64,000 bases of DNA, taken from assembly GCF_015708085.1 (NCBI RefSeq), contig NZ_JADNYM010000004.1, positions 62,001 through 126,000 on the forward strand. Reading direction: 5' to 3'. The DNA is from Arthrobacter terrae (lineage in GTDB: Bacteria; Actinomycetota; Actinomycetes; Actinomycetales; Micrococcaceae). Positions 20,901 to 29,567 of this stretch are shown here, piece after piece. A program made the position numbers and the translations under genes. Each line of letters starts with the position of its first letter. Position 1 is the first letter of the stretch. The notes under the pieces are model-generated. The model was not told the origin of the DNA. It searched no databases and saw only the letters and a program-made list of their open reading frames with translations.

Positions 20901-21787
20901 CCTGTTGCCTGTAGTTTCTGCCGTTGCGCCATTGTCATGCCGGCCACGAGCAGCAAATCGCGGTTCTCCTGGACCTGCTCGATGCAGTAGTCGCAGTGTC
21001 CGCAGGCTGTGTAGCGCGGATCTCCCCAACTGACGGGGTGCTCTTGGGCCCGATGCGCGGCAGTTATATCCAAAAAGCGGGTGCGCCGCTCCCTGAAAAC
21101 CGGCAGGACATCGGCCAGTTGATGGTCGCTGTGCCGCCCGTCGCCTAAGACCAGAGTGATGACGGGCGACGGCGTGATCCCGGCTTTGTGGAGTTGGTCC
21201 GCGTAGGCGGCCAGCTGGAGAAGCGCCGGGACCTTGGCGTGACGCGCAAGTTTCGTGTCGAACACGGCGTAAGTGCCGTCGTCGTGCTTCACCAGAAAGT
21301 CCGAGCGCCCGTGGAAGGTGCCGTCAAAGAAGGCGGCCTGAAAAACGACGTCCGCACCGTTCTTCAGGGCGGCGATGGATTCATCGTGTTTGGCCTGCAG
21401 CGTTGCGCGATCCATCGATTCAGCGGGGGCAACATCGTAGACGCCCCTGGCCGTTGCCGGATCCCAGGCTCCGTAACGGGACACGAAGCCGGCCAGGACC
21501 TTGTGTTCGTGCACGTCTCCAAGCTTCGAGGTTCGCTCCAGCATCGCGTCCACAGCGAAGACGGGCTTGGGGCTACGCCCCAGACGCTCGTCCAGTTTGC
21601 GCAGTACGTGGTACTCGCAGTGCGCAGCGATGACCAGATCGCTGGCGGAATACACCAGGTCCTGCGGCCGGGTCAGTGAACCCGTTGCCGCAGCGGCGCC
21701 GTTCTGCGCGCGGCCCGGCGCGCTGTTCTGCGCGCTTTCCCGCGTATTGTTCCGCCCATTCTCCAGCGCACAGTCAAGAAGAAACAT
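17987..21787 (-). CDS. TM0106-type RecB-like nuclease fused to SF1 helicase
   Basis: A 1266-residue multidomain enzyme resembling Dna2-type nuclease-helicases. The N-terminal PD-(D/E)XK nuclease includes GRSDFLV and VFDTKLA (about residue 177). A CGHCDYC cysteine cluster suggests an Fe-S or zinc site. A RNase H-like domain with IFFDFEGDPLWQD follows. The C-terminal SF1 helicase has Walker A GPPGTGKT (about 879), DEAGQF, GDPQQLPQ and VDKFQGQE. A Gly/Ala-rich linker near residue 555 is encoded by a TGCTGCGCC microsatellite at 20118-20160. It is transcribed just ahead of the SNF2 helicase and probably acts in DNA repair or nucleic-acid processing. Confidence 0.92.
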   Translation of the reverse strand: MFLLDCALENGRNNTRESAQNSAPGRAQNGAAAATGSLTRPQDLVYSASDLVIAAHCEYHVLRKLDERLGRSPKPVFAVDAMLERTSKLGDVHEHKVLAGFVSRYGAWDPATARGVYDVAPAESMDRATLQAKHDESIAALKNGADVVFQAAFFDGTFHGRSDFLVKHDDGTYAVFDTKLARHAKVPALLQLAAYADQLHKAGITPSPVITLVLGDGRHSDHQLADVLPVFRERRTRFLDITAAHRAQEHPVSWGDPRYTACGHCDYCIEQVQENRDLLLVAGMTMAQRQKLQATGISTIDQLAAIPADRLPALSPTVARLREQAQFQTGTAVPDGVVSYSDKEGLPRDISYRVLANNTLGRLPRPDSGDIFFDFEGDPLWQDAATSTWGLEYLFGVLETPMSPDRKPVFRPFWAHNRTEEKHAFLDFLSYVAERRKAHPGMRIYHYAPYEKTALRHLSLTHLAGEDAVDALLREGVLVDLYETVRHSLRISADSYSIKKLEPLYMGSNLRSGDVTDAGASVVAYAEYCDARDAAYVSDSVAAAGAAGAAGAAGAADAPDAAVAARILAGIRDYNEYDCLSTLRLRDWLLTVAAAHEIPPASTPADLGDGGGTGAVVASAMSPYEPLPEETKLLAYLAGLPVQEPLSPQDQAVAMVAAAVGYHRREEKQFWWGHFDRLNQPLAAWEQHRDVFTVERAEVVEDWGKPTPRSNAVRTLRLTGHLADGSLYSPGKIFFRMYETPFPEALQQTNGGTNVRMGWFATEVLAVTREAEKDVLLVREKLLKGADSHRQLPFALTPDRPISTNGQKTALAALAAKVGASLFLLPEDPALDLLQRRSPRLKTLTVLPAVAEGPEAYADAITAAVADLDHSYLAVQGPPGTGKTHVGSHVIANLVARGWKVGVVAQSHAVVENLLRAAVCSAGVPADRVAKKTSGTSTEVPWTGRSDDAVERLLAGPGGCLVGGTAWTMTGSKVAAGSLDLLVIDEAGQFSLANTMAVSRVAPRLLLLGDPQQLPQVTQGKHPEPVDESALGWLSRGVHTLPAELGYFLSTSWRMHPDLCAAVSDFSYDGRLRSAPSASLRHLTGVPPGVACVFVRHSGNATSSAEEAAEVVRQAHAHLGLAWLDPKHSPVRRPLGQEDILVVAAYNAQVQLIARELGKAGLERVRVGTVDKFQGQEAPVVIVSMAASAAGDIPRGIEFLLSRNRINVAVSRGQWRAVMVRSPELTNYLPVRPEGLAQLGGFIALCGRGALGSDGTRVTGSPEAAT

Positions 21788-21883
21788 GCCGTCCCGCCCC
21801 TAGCTCTTATGGTGCCGACAACGTATCAGCGGAGACCGACATTTCCTGCCGGCTATGGGCGCCCGCCTAAACCGGGGTGCGGC

Positions 21884-22546
21884 CTAGGATTTTGCCGGCG
21901 TTGAATCCCCGGTATCCGCAGAATTTCCGGCATCCACGTCCGGGTCATCAGTGCCCGACGCGCCGGCATCGTCAGTGTCGTCAGTGTCCGCGGCCGCGGC
22001 GTCAGCATTGTCGGCAGCGACGATTGCCTCCAACGCCGGGATCAGGAAAGGATTTGCCCGCTGCAGGATGAGCAGCACCTCGGCTTCGGGGACGGCGCGG
22101 TAGAGAATTTCCCGGGCGTCGGCGTACTTGGTGGTCGGCGTCTTGTCCGGCCATTTCCTGGCCAGCGCCTGGACCCGTTCGGGCAGCGAGTTATGCGCAT
22201 TATCTGAGATCTTAACCAAGGCCGCATCATGATCCTGGGAAGCGGCGCGGATACAGGCCAGATAATCGTCCGGATCTTCCTGAAGATTGGTGGAAACGCG
22301 CTCCACGATCTCCACCGAGCGTGGCGGTACCCCCATGTCCAGGAGTCCCTGCCGCGTCATGGGCGTATCCTCGGCGACGCTGTGCAGATACCCGGCAATG
22401 CGGATGTCATCATCGAAATCCGCCAGCGCGTCACCCACGGCCATAACATGCTCGCCGTATGGACGCTTGAGTTTGTCCTTCTGGCGCGAATGCGCAACCT
22501 CGGCCAGGACCATGGCGGTCTCTACGGTGAACTTTGCTTCTGTCAT
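21884..22546 (-). CDS. HD-domain protein (SpoT/MESH-like) with altered HD dyad
   Basis: A 220-residue protein resembling the HD hydrolase part of Rel/SpoT enzymes. Conserved landmarks are HSRQKDKLKRPYGEHV, LHSVAEDT and VKISDNAHN. The family dyad LHD appears here as LHS, so the metal-binding aspartate is replaced by serine while the downstream E-D pair remains. ATG 22546 follows GAGGATTGAAC; a TTG six bases upstream is less likely. The last ~40 residues are a low-complexity Asp/Ala tail. The protein may have lost (p)ppGpp-type hydrolase activity. Confidence 0.8.
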   Translation of the reverse strand: MTEAKFTVETAMVLAEVAHSRQKDKLKRPYGEHVMAVGDALADFDDDIRIAGYLHSVAEDTPMTRQGLLDMGVPPRSVEIVERVSTNLQEDPDDYLACIRAASQDHDAALVKISDNAHNSLPERVQALARKWPDKTPTTKYADAREILYRAVPEAEVLLILQRANPFLIPALEAIVAADNADAAAADTDDTDDAGASGTDDPDVDAGNSADTGDSTPAKS

Positions 22547-22613
22547 GTTCAATCCTCATCATCGACTGCCCGCGCCCGATGCGAACGCGCGCCCAACTCT
22601 TAAGGATATCGAG

Positions 22614-23033
22614 TTATTCGTTCCAGCCCAGGTTGCGGGCCATCCGCTGCAGTACGTCCAAAGTGGCATCGTATTCCTCAGCAGGAATATTTTCGGTGAT
22701 CTTCTCCCGCTGATGTTCCACGACTTCCCCCAGCCGGAGCAGACTCTCGTGGCCGAGCCCGGTGAGTGAGTAGCGCTCACCATCAAAATCGACCCAACCG
22801 CTTTCGATCAGCTCGGTGACCGGTTCTGCGGCAGAAACGGAGACCGTCGAGTCGAAGAAAGGTTTGAGGACATTCGTCAGCTCCGTCTCGGTGGACGGAT
22901 TCTCCGCGAGCACGTTCATAATCTGCCACTGCGGACGTGTGACGCCGTGTTCTTCGACGAGACCGTCAAACTGTTGGTTAATCAGTCCGTCAACCAATTT
23001 GAGCCAGAATCCGAGGGGACGTTGGGTTGCCAT
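22614..23033 (-). CDS. MarR-family transcriptional regulator
   Basis: Winged-helix dimeric repressor of 139 residues. The core reads VTRPQWQIMNVLAENPSTETEL, a recognition region around FFDSTVSVSAAEPVTELIESGWV, and the wing FDGERYSLTGLG. ATG 23033 is preferred over the TTG at 23048: a TATAGT -10 box ends exactly 6 nt upstream of it, which suggests a leaderless transcript. It is divergent from the SGNH hydrolase gene and is likely autoregulated through the palindrome at 23040-23051. Confidence 0.88.
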   Translation of the reverse strand: MATQRPLGFWLKLVDGLINQQFDGLVEEHGVTRPQWQIMNVLAENPSTETELTNVLKPFFDSTVSVSAAEPVTELIESGWVDFDGERYSLTGLGHESLLRLGEVVEHQREKITENIPAEEYDATLDVLQRMARNLGWNE

Positions 23034-23039
23034 GGCCCT

Positions 23040-23051
23040 ACTATACAAAGT
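23040..23051 (-). promoter_or_regulatory. Predicted MarR operator overlapping the marR -10 box
   Basis: ACTATACAAAGT is an imperfect palindrome of the form common for MarR sites. On the minus strand it contains TATAGT, a good -10 box, 6 nt before the ATG. A repressor bound here would block its own promoter. Confidence 0.55.
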
Positions 23052-23162
23052 TTGCCGTCGTCGCGGTCAGTTGCGGAGCGTAGGGTGAGGACAACGGCCG
23101 GTTCCGACCGCGAGCCGGCCATCGTTGGGCGCAGGTTTTCCTTTCTTTAAATGAGGCACGTC

Positions 23163-24905
23163 ATGCTGACAGGGAAGTACGACGGCGCCGCGACCCCACT
23201 TCCGCTGCTGACCCGCCAGCTGTCCCTGCTGGCAGTTCGTGTTCTCCGGCTTAGCCTGGGCAGCGTCATTGCCGTCGCGGTTATTGCAGTCGTCGAGGCG
23301 TATTGGATCGGCGTCCAATTCCGCAGGGCCACGGCCGAGGAGACGCCCCGGGCGGCTGGATGTTACGGTGCGGGGTATGTAGGAGCCACCGTCAGATTGG
23401 CTATGCTGGGCGATTCCAATGCCCTCGGAGTCGGCGCCTCGCGGCGCAGTCAGACCATACCCGCGCTGCTGGCCCGCGGCCTTTCCGCGGAGGCCGCACG
23501 TCCGGTGCTCCTGGACAATGTTGCGGTTTCGGGTGCCGAATCGAGGGACCTGGCCGGGCAGATCGGACTGCTGAGCGGGATACCGGCTGTGACAGTGATC
23601 CTGATCGGCGGCAACGACGTAATGCAGCTGCGTTCCATCCCGGCATCGGCCGCGCTGCTTGCCGGCGCGATCCGGCATCTGCAATCGCAGGGGGGTCAGG
23701 TGGTAGTAGGTACCTGTCCGGATATGGGGACCATTCAGGCGCTGGTGCCTCCGCTTCGCTTTATTGCCGGATTGTATAGCCGGGTCCTGGCCGTGGCGCA
23801 GACCTTCGTGGTCCTGCGGGTGGGCGGTCGGGCGGTTGCGATTGGCGACATGCTCGGGCGTCAGTTCCTGGAAAACCCGGGGCAAATGTTCGCGACAGAC
23901 CGTTTCCATTCCTCCCCGTTGGGCTACGCGCGTGCCGCCCGCCTGCTCCTGCCCAGCGTCTGTGCTGCCGCCGCACCCGTGACCGGCGTTCACCTGGCTG
24001 TCCCGCACCGTATTTATGCACCCACGAACAGGAAGTGGGTAACGGCGTTGGGCATGTGGATGGGACGACGGGCCTTGACCTCCGTCCGAAGTATGGACAC
24101 GGGCCGGGGGCGCGGTGCCGGACGGTCAGCTGTCGAACAGGCCCCGCACATCGTTGGCGGAGAGCGCGGTACTGAACATGGCGTCGTCGTCCATCACGGC
24201 GGAGAACAGCCGCGCCTTCTTCTCCTTGAGGGCCATCACCTTTTCCTCGATCGTATCCTTCGCTACCAGGCGGTAGACCATCACGTTCTTGGACTGGCCG
24301 ATCCGGTGCGTGCGGTCCACAGCCTGGTTCTCGGTCGCCGGGTTCCACCAGGGGTCCAGCAGGAAAACGTAGTCCGCCTCGGTCAGGTTCAGCCCAAAGC
24401 CACCTGCCTTGAGACTGATCAAAAACACCGGTGCGGTGCCGGATTTGAACCGGTCGATCACCTCACCGCGGCGCCGGGTCTTACCGTCCAGATAGGCGTA
24501 GGGGATGCCTGCGGCGTCGAGGCGTTCGGCGGCCTTGCCAAGGAAGGACGTAAACTGGCTGAAGATCAGTGCCCGGTGCCCCTCGGCAACAATGTCCTCG
24601 AGCTGTTCAAAGAGTGCATCAAGCTTGCTCGACGGGGCCGAGGCATACTTGGCGTCTACCAGCGAGGCATCCAGGCTCAGCATCCGCAAAGTGGTCAGGG
24701 ACCTGAAGATGGCAAACCGGTTCTTGTCCATATCATCGAGCATGCCCAGGACCTTCTGGCGTTCGCGCTGCAGATGGCGCTGGTAGATCACCCGGTGCCG
24801 CGGCGCCAGCTCGAGTTCCAGAACCTGTTCCTGTTTTGGCGGGAGATCCTTGGCCACCAGGTCTTTGGTGCGCCGCATGATCAACGGTCGGATCCGGCGC
24901 CGTAA
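23163..24905 (+). CDS. SGNH/GDSL-family hydrolase with runaway C-terminus
   Basis: Membrane-anchored esterase-like protein. After an N-terminal hydrophobic segment (VLRLSLGSVIAVAVIAVVEA) it has SGNH block I LGDSNALG (Ser about 85), block III IGGND (about 148) and block V DRFH (about 246). ATG 23163 has GAGG 6 nt upstream. Family proteins end near 24.0-24.1 kb, but this frame has no stop until 24905. Its last ~260 codons lie antisense to the broken helicase and resemble nothing. Stops exist in the +1 frame at 24040 and 24076, so a one-base indel or stop loss is likely. The functional protein probably ends by ~24.1 kb. Confidence 0.75.
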   Translation: MLTGKYDGAATPLPLLTRQLSLLAVRVLRLSLGSVIAVAVIAVVEAYWIGVQFRRATAEETPRAAGCYGAGYVGATVRLAMLGDSNALGVGASRRSQTIPALLARGLSAEAARPVLLDNVAVSGAESRDLAGQIGLLSGIPAVTVILIGGNDVMQLRSIPASAALLAGAIRHLQSQGGQVVVGTCPDMGTIQALVPPLRFIAGLYSRVLAVAQTFVVLRVGGRAVAIGDMLGRQFLENPGQMFATDRFHSSPLGYARAARLLLPSVCAAAAPVTGVHLAVPHRIYAPTNRKWVTALGMWMGRRALTSVRSMDTGRGRGAGRSAVEQAPHIVGGERGTEHGVVVHHGGEQPRLLLLEGHHLFLDRILRYQAVDHHVLGLADPVRAVHSLVLGRRVPPGVQQENVVRLGQVQPKATCLETDQKHRCGAGFEPVDHLTAAPGLTVQIGVGDACGVEAFGGLAKEGRKLAEDQCPVPLGNNVLELFKECIKLARRGRGILGVYQRGIQAQHPQSGQGPEDGKPVLVHIIEHAQDLLAFALQMALVDHPVPRRQLEFQNLFLFWREILGHQVFGAPHDQRSDPAP

Positions 24906-27672
24906 TTGCATCAACCGCAGCTTGTCGCCCTCCTTTTCCACAGTTTTCTGGTAATAATCCGCGAAATTCGTGGCCGTGGGGGAACAGTCCCGGTGCGGTG
25001 ATCGCGAACATTGACCAGAGCTCCATCAGGTTGTTTTCCATCGGCGTGCCGGTGATGGCGAGCTTGAACGGAGCCGGGAAGCGGCGGGCGTTCTGGCTGG
25101 ACTTGGCGGCGGGATTTTTGACAAACTGCGCCTCGTCAAGGACCAGGCCTGCCCAACTCTGCGCCGCGTATGCCTCGTAGTCCAGCCGGAAAAGCGTGTA
25201 GGAAACGACGACGACGTCGGCCCCGTTGGTGAGTGCGGCGGCGTCCGTTCCGGCGCGCCGGAGCGTGTCGGACACGGCGACTGTCCGCAGGCCGGGCGCG
25301 AATCGGGCGATTTCTGCGGCCCAGTTCGGTACCACCGATGTGGGGGCGACGACGAGGAACGGTTTGGGCGCCCCGATGCCGGACGACTGCGCCGCGGCCT
25401 TTGCATGGCAGAACAGCGCGATTGTCTGCAGGGTCTTGCCCAGTCCCATATCGTCGGCCAACACGCCCCCAGACCGTGATCAAACAGGAACGCAAGCCAG
25501 CTGAATCCTTCCTGCTGATAGGGGCGAAGCGAGGCGTTGATGCCGGTGGGCACGGGCACCGGCGCCATCTCGCCCAGCTGCAGCAGCCCCGAAACGCAGG
25601 CACGCCAGGATTCGGCCTGCACCGCGGTCGCTGCCAGTTCCTCCAGTTCGTCCCAGAGGCCTGCCTGATACCGGCTGATCTGCAGGCCGGAATCCTTCTC
25701 CTGCAGTGAGCGGGCTTCTTCGATGAGCTTGCGCAGCTGGACAAATTGAGGCTGGTCGAGGGCAAAGTAGTTCCCGTTGGCAAGCATCAGATGCTCCTCG
25801 CCGGCGGCCAGCGCCCGGAACAGCGTGTCGAAGGGAACATCGGTCCCCCCCAGGGTCACCGTGACGCCCAGATCGAACCAGTCGCCGTCATCGGTCCCTT
25901 TGGTGCTGATGTCGATCTGCGGTGCTTCGGTCAGCTCGGCGTAATCGGGCGCCTCCCCGACAATGTCCACCCGCACATGTTCCAAACCGGCCAGTTCCGG
26001 CAGGGCTGCGGCGGAGAACCGCGCGGCGTCCAGACCGGTCAGGGTCAATTCGCCGCTGGTCGCGGCCAGTCCCGTGACCGCGTCCGGCAGCTGCTGCAGC
26101 CACGCGGGGGAGAAGGGTGACAGCCGTTCCGCAACCCGCCTCAGCAGCGCGGATTCGAAGGCATCGTCCCTGTCACCGGGCCCGCTGCCGGCGTCCAGCA
26201 GCGGGCGCCGCTGTATACCGGCCCCAACGGTGTATTCCCAGTGCCAGTCCAGAGTGAGGGCACCGGGGCCCGTGGCTGCCTGGGGCTTGCGTCCACGCCG
26301 GGGTGCGGGCACCGCCTCGGGGATGTAGGCTGCGCGGAGGACGAGTAGCGGGGGGACCAACTGGGGAAATTCGACCGAACCGTTGCTGGAGACGATCCGA
26401 AGGCTGCGATGAAGCTTAGGGTAGTAGTTTTGCAGGAAGGCGTCCCGGCCGGCCCCGGAATCTGCAGCGGAGTGCGTGTCCCGATCAACGGCCGCAGTAT
26501 CTCACCGATTGGATCCGCCGCCGGCGCCAGGTGAATTGTGGACTGGTCCGGTCCTGCCAGGGCCTTGTCCGGATCCCACCAGAAGAGGCCGTGACCCTGC
26601 TGGCCAATGAGTCCCAAAGCGGACGGATTCAGCGGTTCTCCGCCGGCTTCGGCGTGTGGAAGCAACTGCCGGGCGTCATCTTCTGACCGCACGTCCAGCG
26701 AAACGGAAACCGGGTCATGAATGACGACGACGCTTCCGGCCTTGGTGCCGACGAACTCGACGCCGGCAGCGGCACCCTGGGCGAGCAGGCCCCAGAGCAG
26801 CGGACTGTTGAACTGATCCAGATAGAGCCAAGCATCCCGCGCCGCGTGCGCCCTTCCGGAATTGTGCACCGCCACAAAGGTCCGCATCCATTGAACGTGG
26901 ACCTGGTTGCAGTCCGAGATTGACGTGGTGCCGTAGCCGTAGCCGTAGCTGTAGTGTCCCGGAAGGCGTCCCAGCGCAGATTGCCGACAAGCCATTTGCC
27001 CTTGGCGTTTTGTTTCACCGGCCGGACTGTCAGCAGGACTTTCTTCTCGTCCTGGCCGTCCTGCATGAGGGCGTTACGTGTCCGCTGCTGGTCGAACTGC
27101 TGATTTGCCACTTCGCGCAGCTCGAACTGGACGCCCAGGGGAATGGGGACCTCGGGGGCGGGACGCCCGGCGCGGTAGCCGCCTGTGAACCCCGGCTGCC
27201 GGGCCGGTGTGAGCAGTGAATCCAGCTGCTTGGTCCACAGCGGATCGGGCTCGGGGGCAGGCCTGGGCGGTGGTGTCAGGACCCGCGGCGGCATACGAGC
27301 GGGTTCGGCGAAAAGCGGCTCCATGCTGGTCCCCTCCGGCGCGGCGCGCGTGAATCCCGCATTGCTGGTCAGCAGCAACGCGGCAACATGTTTGCAGGCG
27401 TATCCCATCGGGCAGGAGCACGATCCGCTGCTGGGATGAAGATCGGCATCCGGACGTGGACTCGTTTTGGCTGCGGAAAACAATACCGCGGTCAGGTATG
27501 GCGAAGCCCGGTGTCCCTGTACCTTGCCGGCCAGCTTCAGGGTGGCCCCGTCCCATGTGACGTTGGAGACGGACCGCTTCCGGGCGTAGGCCCTGCCCCG
27601 TGTGTACGAGGTAGTGCCGACTAATTCGCAGACCGTCGCGGTGTCGAGCAGCGGTGGATACGAAGAGGGCAT
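24126..27672 (-). pseudogene. SWIM/SNF2 helicase paralogue broken by four frameshifts
   Basis: Full-length homologue of the helicase at 14.5-18 kb. It has SWIM site SCSCPMGYACKH, DDMGLGKTLQ, LDEAQF, GGFGLNLTEADYVF and DRTHRIGQ, but they are spread over different frames. Breaks: (1) around 26940-26965, next to a GTAGCC hexamer run; (2) near 26455; (3) near 25468, where one G is missing from a G run before TGTTGGCC; (4) near 24975, where one C is extra in CCCCC. Correcting these gives one continuous protein with no other stops. Neighbouring genes of over 1000 codons are intact, so general sequencing error is unlikely and real decay is favoured, though read checking is needed. Confidence 0.85.
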
Positions 27673-27756
27673 GACATTAAGGGTAGCGGCCCCGGTTTCG
27701 TGGGCACCCGTTACCCCCGTTACTCAAGTGGCAGGCTGCGGCCCAGCGCATCCCGG

Positions 27757-27839
27757 TCAGAGGATCCTGCGCTCGGAGGCCCCTGTGCTCAGAGGACCCT
27801 TGCGCTCAGAGGACCCTTGCGCTCAGAGGACCTTGGACA
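27757..27839. repeat. 16-17 bp tandem repeat at the 3' end of the ABC ATPase gene
   Basis: About five units, the two clearest being TCAGAGGACCCTTGCGC, with degenerate units to the left. The rightmost unit contains the stop codon of the amino-acid ABC ATPase gene on the minus strand (TCA read as TGA). The array therefore looks like repeated duplication of that gene's last bases. Confidence 0.85.
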
Positions 27840-28590
27840 GGAACGCCTTGGTCCGCCCATGCTGCGGAGCGGTCAGCACCTGGCGCGGATCCCCGGACTC
27901 CACCACGACTCCGCCGTCCATGAACACCAATGAATCCGCCACTTCGCGCGCAAACCCCATCTCGTGGGTCACCACGATCATGGTCATGCCGCTCTTGGCC
28001 AGCCCCTTCATCACGTCCAGCACCTCGCCCACCAGCTCAGGGTCCAGCGCGCTGGTCGGTTCGTCAAAGAGCATCAGCTTCGGGTCCATCGCCAGCGCCC
28101 GGGCAATTGCCACGCGCTGCTGTTGGCCGCCGGAGAGGTGCGCCGGGTAGTAATCGCCCTTATCGCCCAGCCCCACCCGCTCCATCAGCTCCATTGCCCG
28201 CGCGGTTGCCTTGGCCTTGGACATCCGCTTGACCCGCATCGGCGCCTGGATGATGTTCTCCACCGCGGTCAAATGCGGGAACAGGTTAAAGCGCTGGAAC
28301 ACCATGCCGATTTCGCGGCGCTGGAAGGCCGCTTCCTTCGGTTTGAGCTCGTACAGCCTGCCGCCCTTCTCCCGGTACCCGACCAGCTGGCCTTCCACGG
28401 AGAGCCGGCCCGCATCCACCCTTTCCAGGTGATTAATGCAGCGCAAAAAGGTGGACTTTCCGGAGCCGCTGGGACCAACAATGCACAGCACCTCGCCGGC
28501 GTCGACGCTCAAACTGATGCTTCGCAGTACCTTGTTGGCCCCAAAACTCTTGGACACGCGGTCCGCGAGCACCATCGTCATGCCGGTCAT
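27823..28590 (-). CDS. Polar amino acid ABC transporter ATP-binding protein
   Basis: ATPase of 255 residues, GlnQ/HisP type. Walker [10 protein letters not shown] (about 40), Q-loop [14 protein letters not shown], signature [15 protein letters not shown], Walker [15 protein letters not shown] and H-loop VTHEMGFA are all present. ATG overlaps the permease stop by 4 bp. It is the last gene of a three-gene importer read from the binding protein at 30.5 kb. The stop lies inside a 17-bp tandem repeat. Confidence 0.96.
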   Translation of the reverse strand: MTGMTMVLADRVSKSFGANKVLRSISLSVDAGEVLCIVGPSGSGKSTFLRCINHLERVDAGRLSVEGQLVGYREKGGRLYELKPKEAAFQRREIGMVFQRFNLFPHLTAVENIIQAPMRVKRMSKAKATARAMELMERVGLGDKGDYYPAHLSGGQQQRVAIARALAMDPKLMLFDEPTSALDPELVGEVLDVMKGLAKSGMTMIVVTHEMGFAREVADSLVFMDGGVVVESGDPRQVLTAPQHGRTKAFLSKVL

Positions 28591-29561
28591 CCCTTGCCCC
28601 CTGCATCGTTGCCGGCGGGCGCGTTGGTCAGTGCCGCCGTCGTCGGACCGTCACCGGCGGTGGAACCTACGACGGCGGATGGGTCGCCGCCCGCCGTCGG
28701 CTTATCTTCCTTGCGGCGCCCGGTCCCGCGGGAGAAGCGCTTTTCAATGAAATGCTGGCCCACCATCAACACCGAAGTGAACAGCAGATACCAGATGGAG
28801 GCTACGATCAGCAGCGGTACCGGGGTGAACGTCACCGCCGAAATACCGCGGGACACTCCGTACAGATCGATGCTCAGCGGTATCGCCGCGACCAGGGAGG
28901 TGGTCTTGAGCATCGAGATGACCTCGTTGCCGGTGGGCGGAATGATGATCTTCATGGCCTGCGGCACCACAATGTAGCGCATGGTCTGCCCCCAGGACAT
29001 CGCGAGGGCCTTGGACGCCTCCTCCTGCCCCTCATCCACCGAGAGCAGGCCGGCGCGCACAATCTCGGACATGTACGCCGCCTCATTGAGCGCCAGCCCG
29101 ATCACGGCGGTGATAAAAAGATTGAGGAAAATGTCATTGGGCACGGTGACCCACGGTGTCATAAAGGGGACGCCCAAGGTGAGCACCGGATAGATCAGCG
29201 CCACGATGCCCCAGAAAACCAGCTGCACATACACGGGCGTACCGCGGAAAATCCACAGGTACAGCCAGGCGACGCTCTTGACCACCGGGTTCGGCGAGAG
29301 CCGCATGATGGCGAGCAGCAGCCCGAGCGTAATGGCGATCAGCATGGAATAAACGGTCAGCTGCAGAGTCACCAGCGCGGCCTGGCTGATCCGCTTGTCG
29401 AAAATGTATTTGCCCACTTCGGCCCAGCCGTAATCCTCGCGCTGGGCGGCGTCGACAATGAAAACCGCCAGGGCAAGGACCAGGACGACGGCGATCAGGG
29501 CACGCCACGGGTGCCGCAGCGGGACGGCCCTAATGGCCTCGCCCTCTTCCGGATCCAGCAT
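28587..29561 (-). CDS. Polar amino acid ABC transporter permease
   Basis: Membrane permease of 324 residues (HisM/GlnP type), five predicted helices. The family loop reads [21 protein letters not shown] followed by [12 protein letters not shown]. An N-terminal cytoplasmic segment and a C-terminal Gly/Asp-rich tail of ~45 residues after the last helix are longer than usual. It starts 6 bp after the binding-protein stop and overlaps the ATPase by 4 bp. Confidence 0.94.
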   Translation of the reverse strand: MLDPEEGEAIRAVPLRHPWRALIAVVLVLALAVFIVDAAQREDYGWAEVGKYIFDKRISQAALVTLQLTVYSMLIAITLGLLLAIMRLSPNPVVKSVAWLYLWIFRGTPVYVQLVFWGIVALIYPVLTLGVPFMTPWVTVPNDIFLNLFITAVIGLALNEAAYMSEIVRAGLLSVDEGQEEASKALAMSWGQTMRYIVVPQAMKIIIPPTGNEVISMLKTTSLVAAIPLSIDLYGVSRGISAVTFTPVPLLIVASIWYLLFTSVLMVGQHFIEKRFSRGTGRRKEDKPTAGGDPSAVVGSTAGDGPTTAALTNAPAGNDAGGKG

Positions 29562-29567
29562 GGCCGG

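Noticed and set aside
27757-27839. Tandem repeats as a CRISPR array
   Set aside because: Units of about 17 bp abut with no spacers, and no cas genes are nearby.
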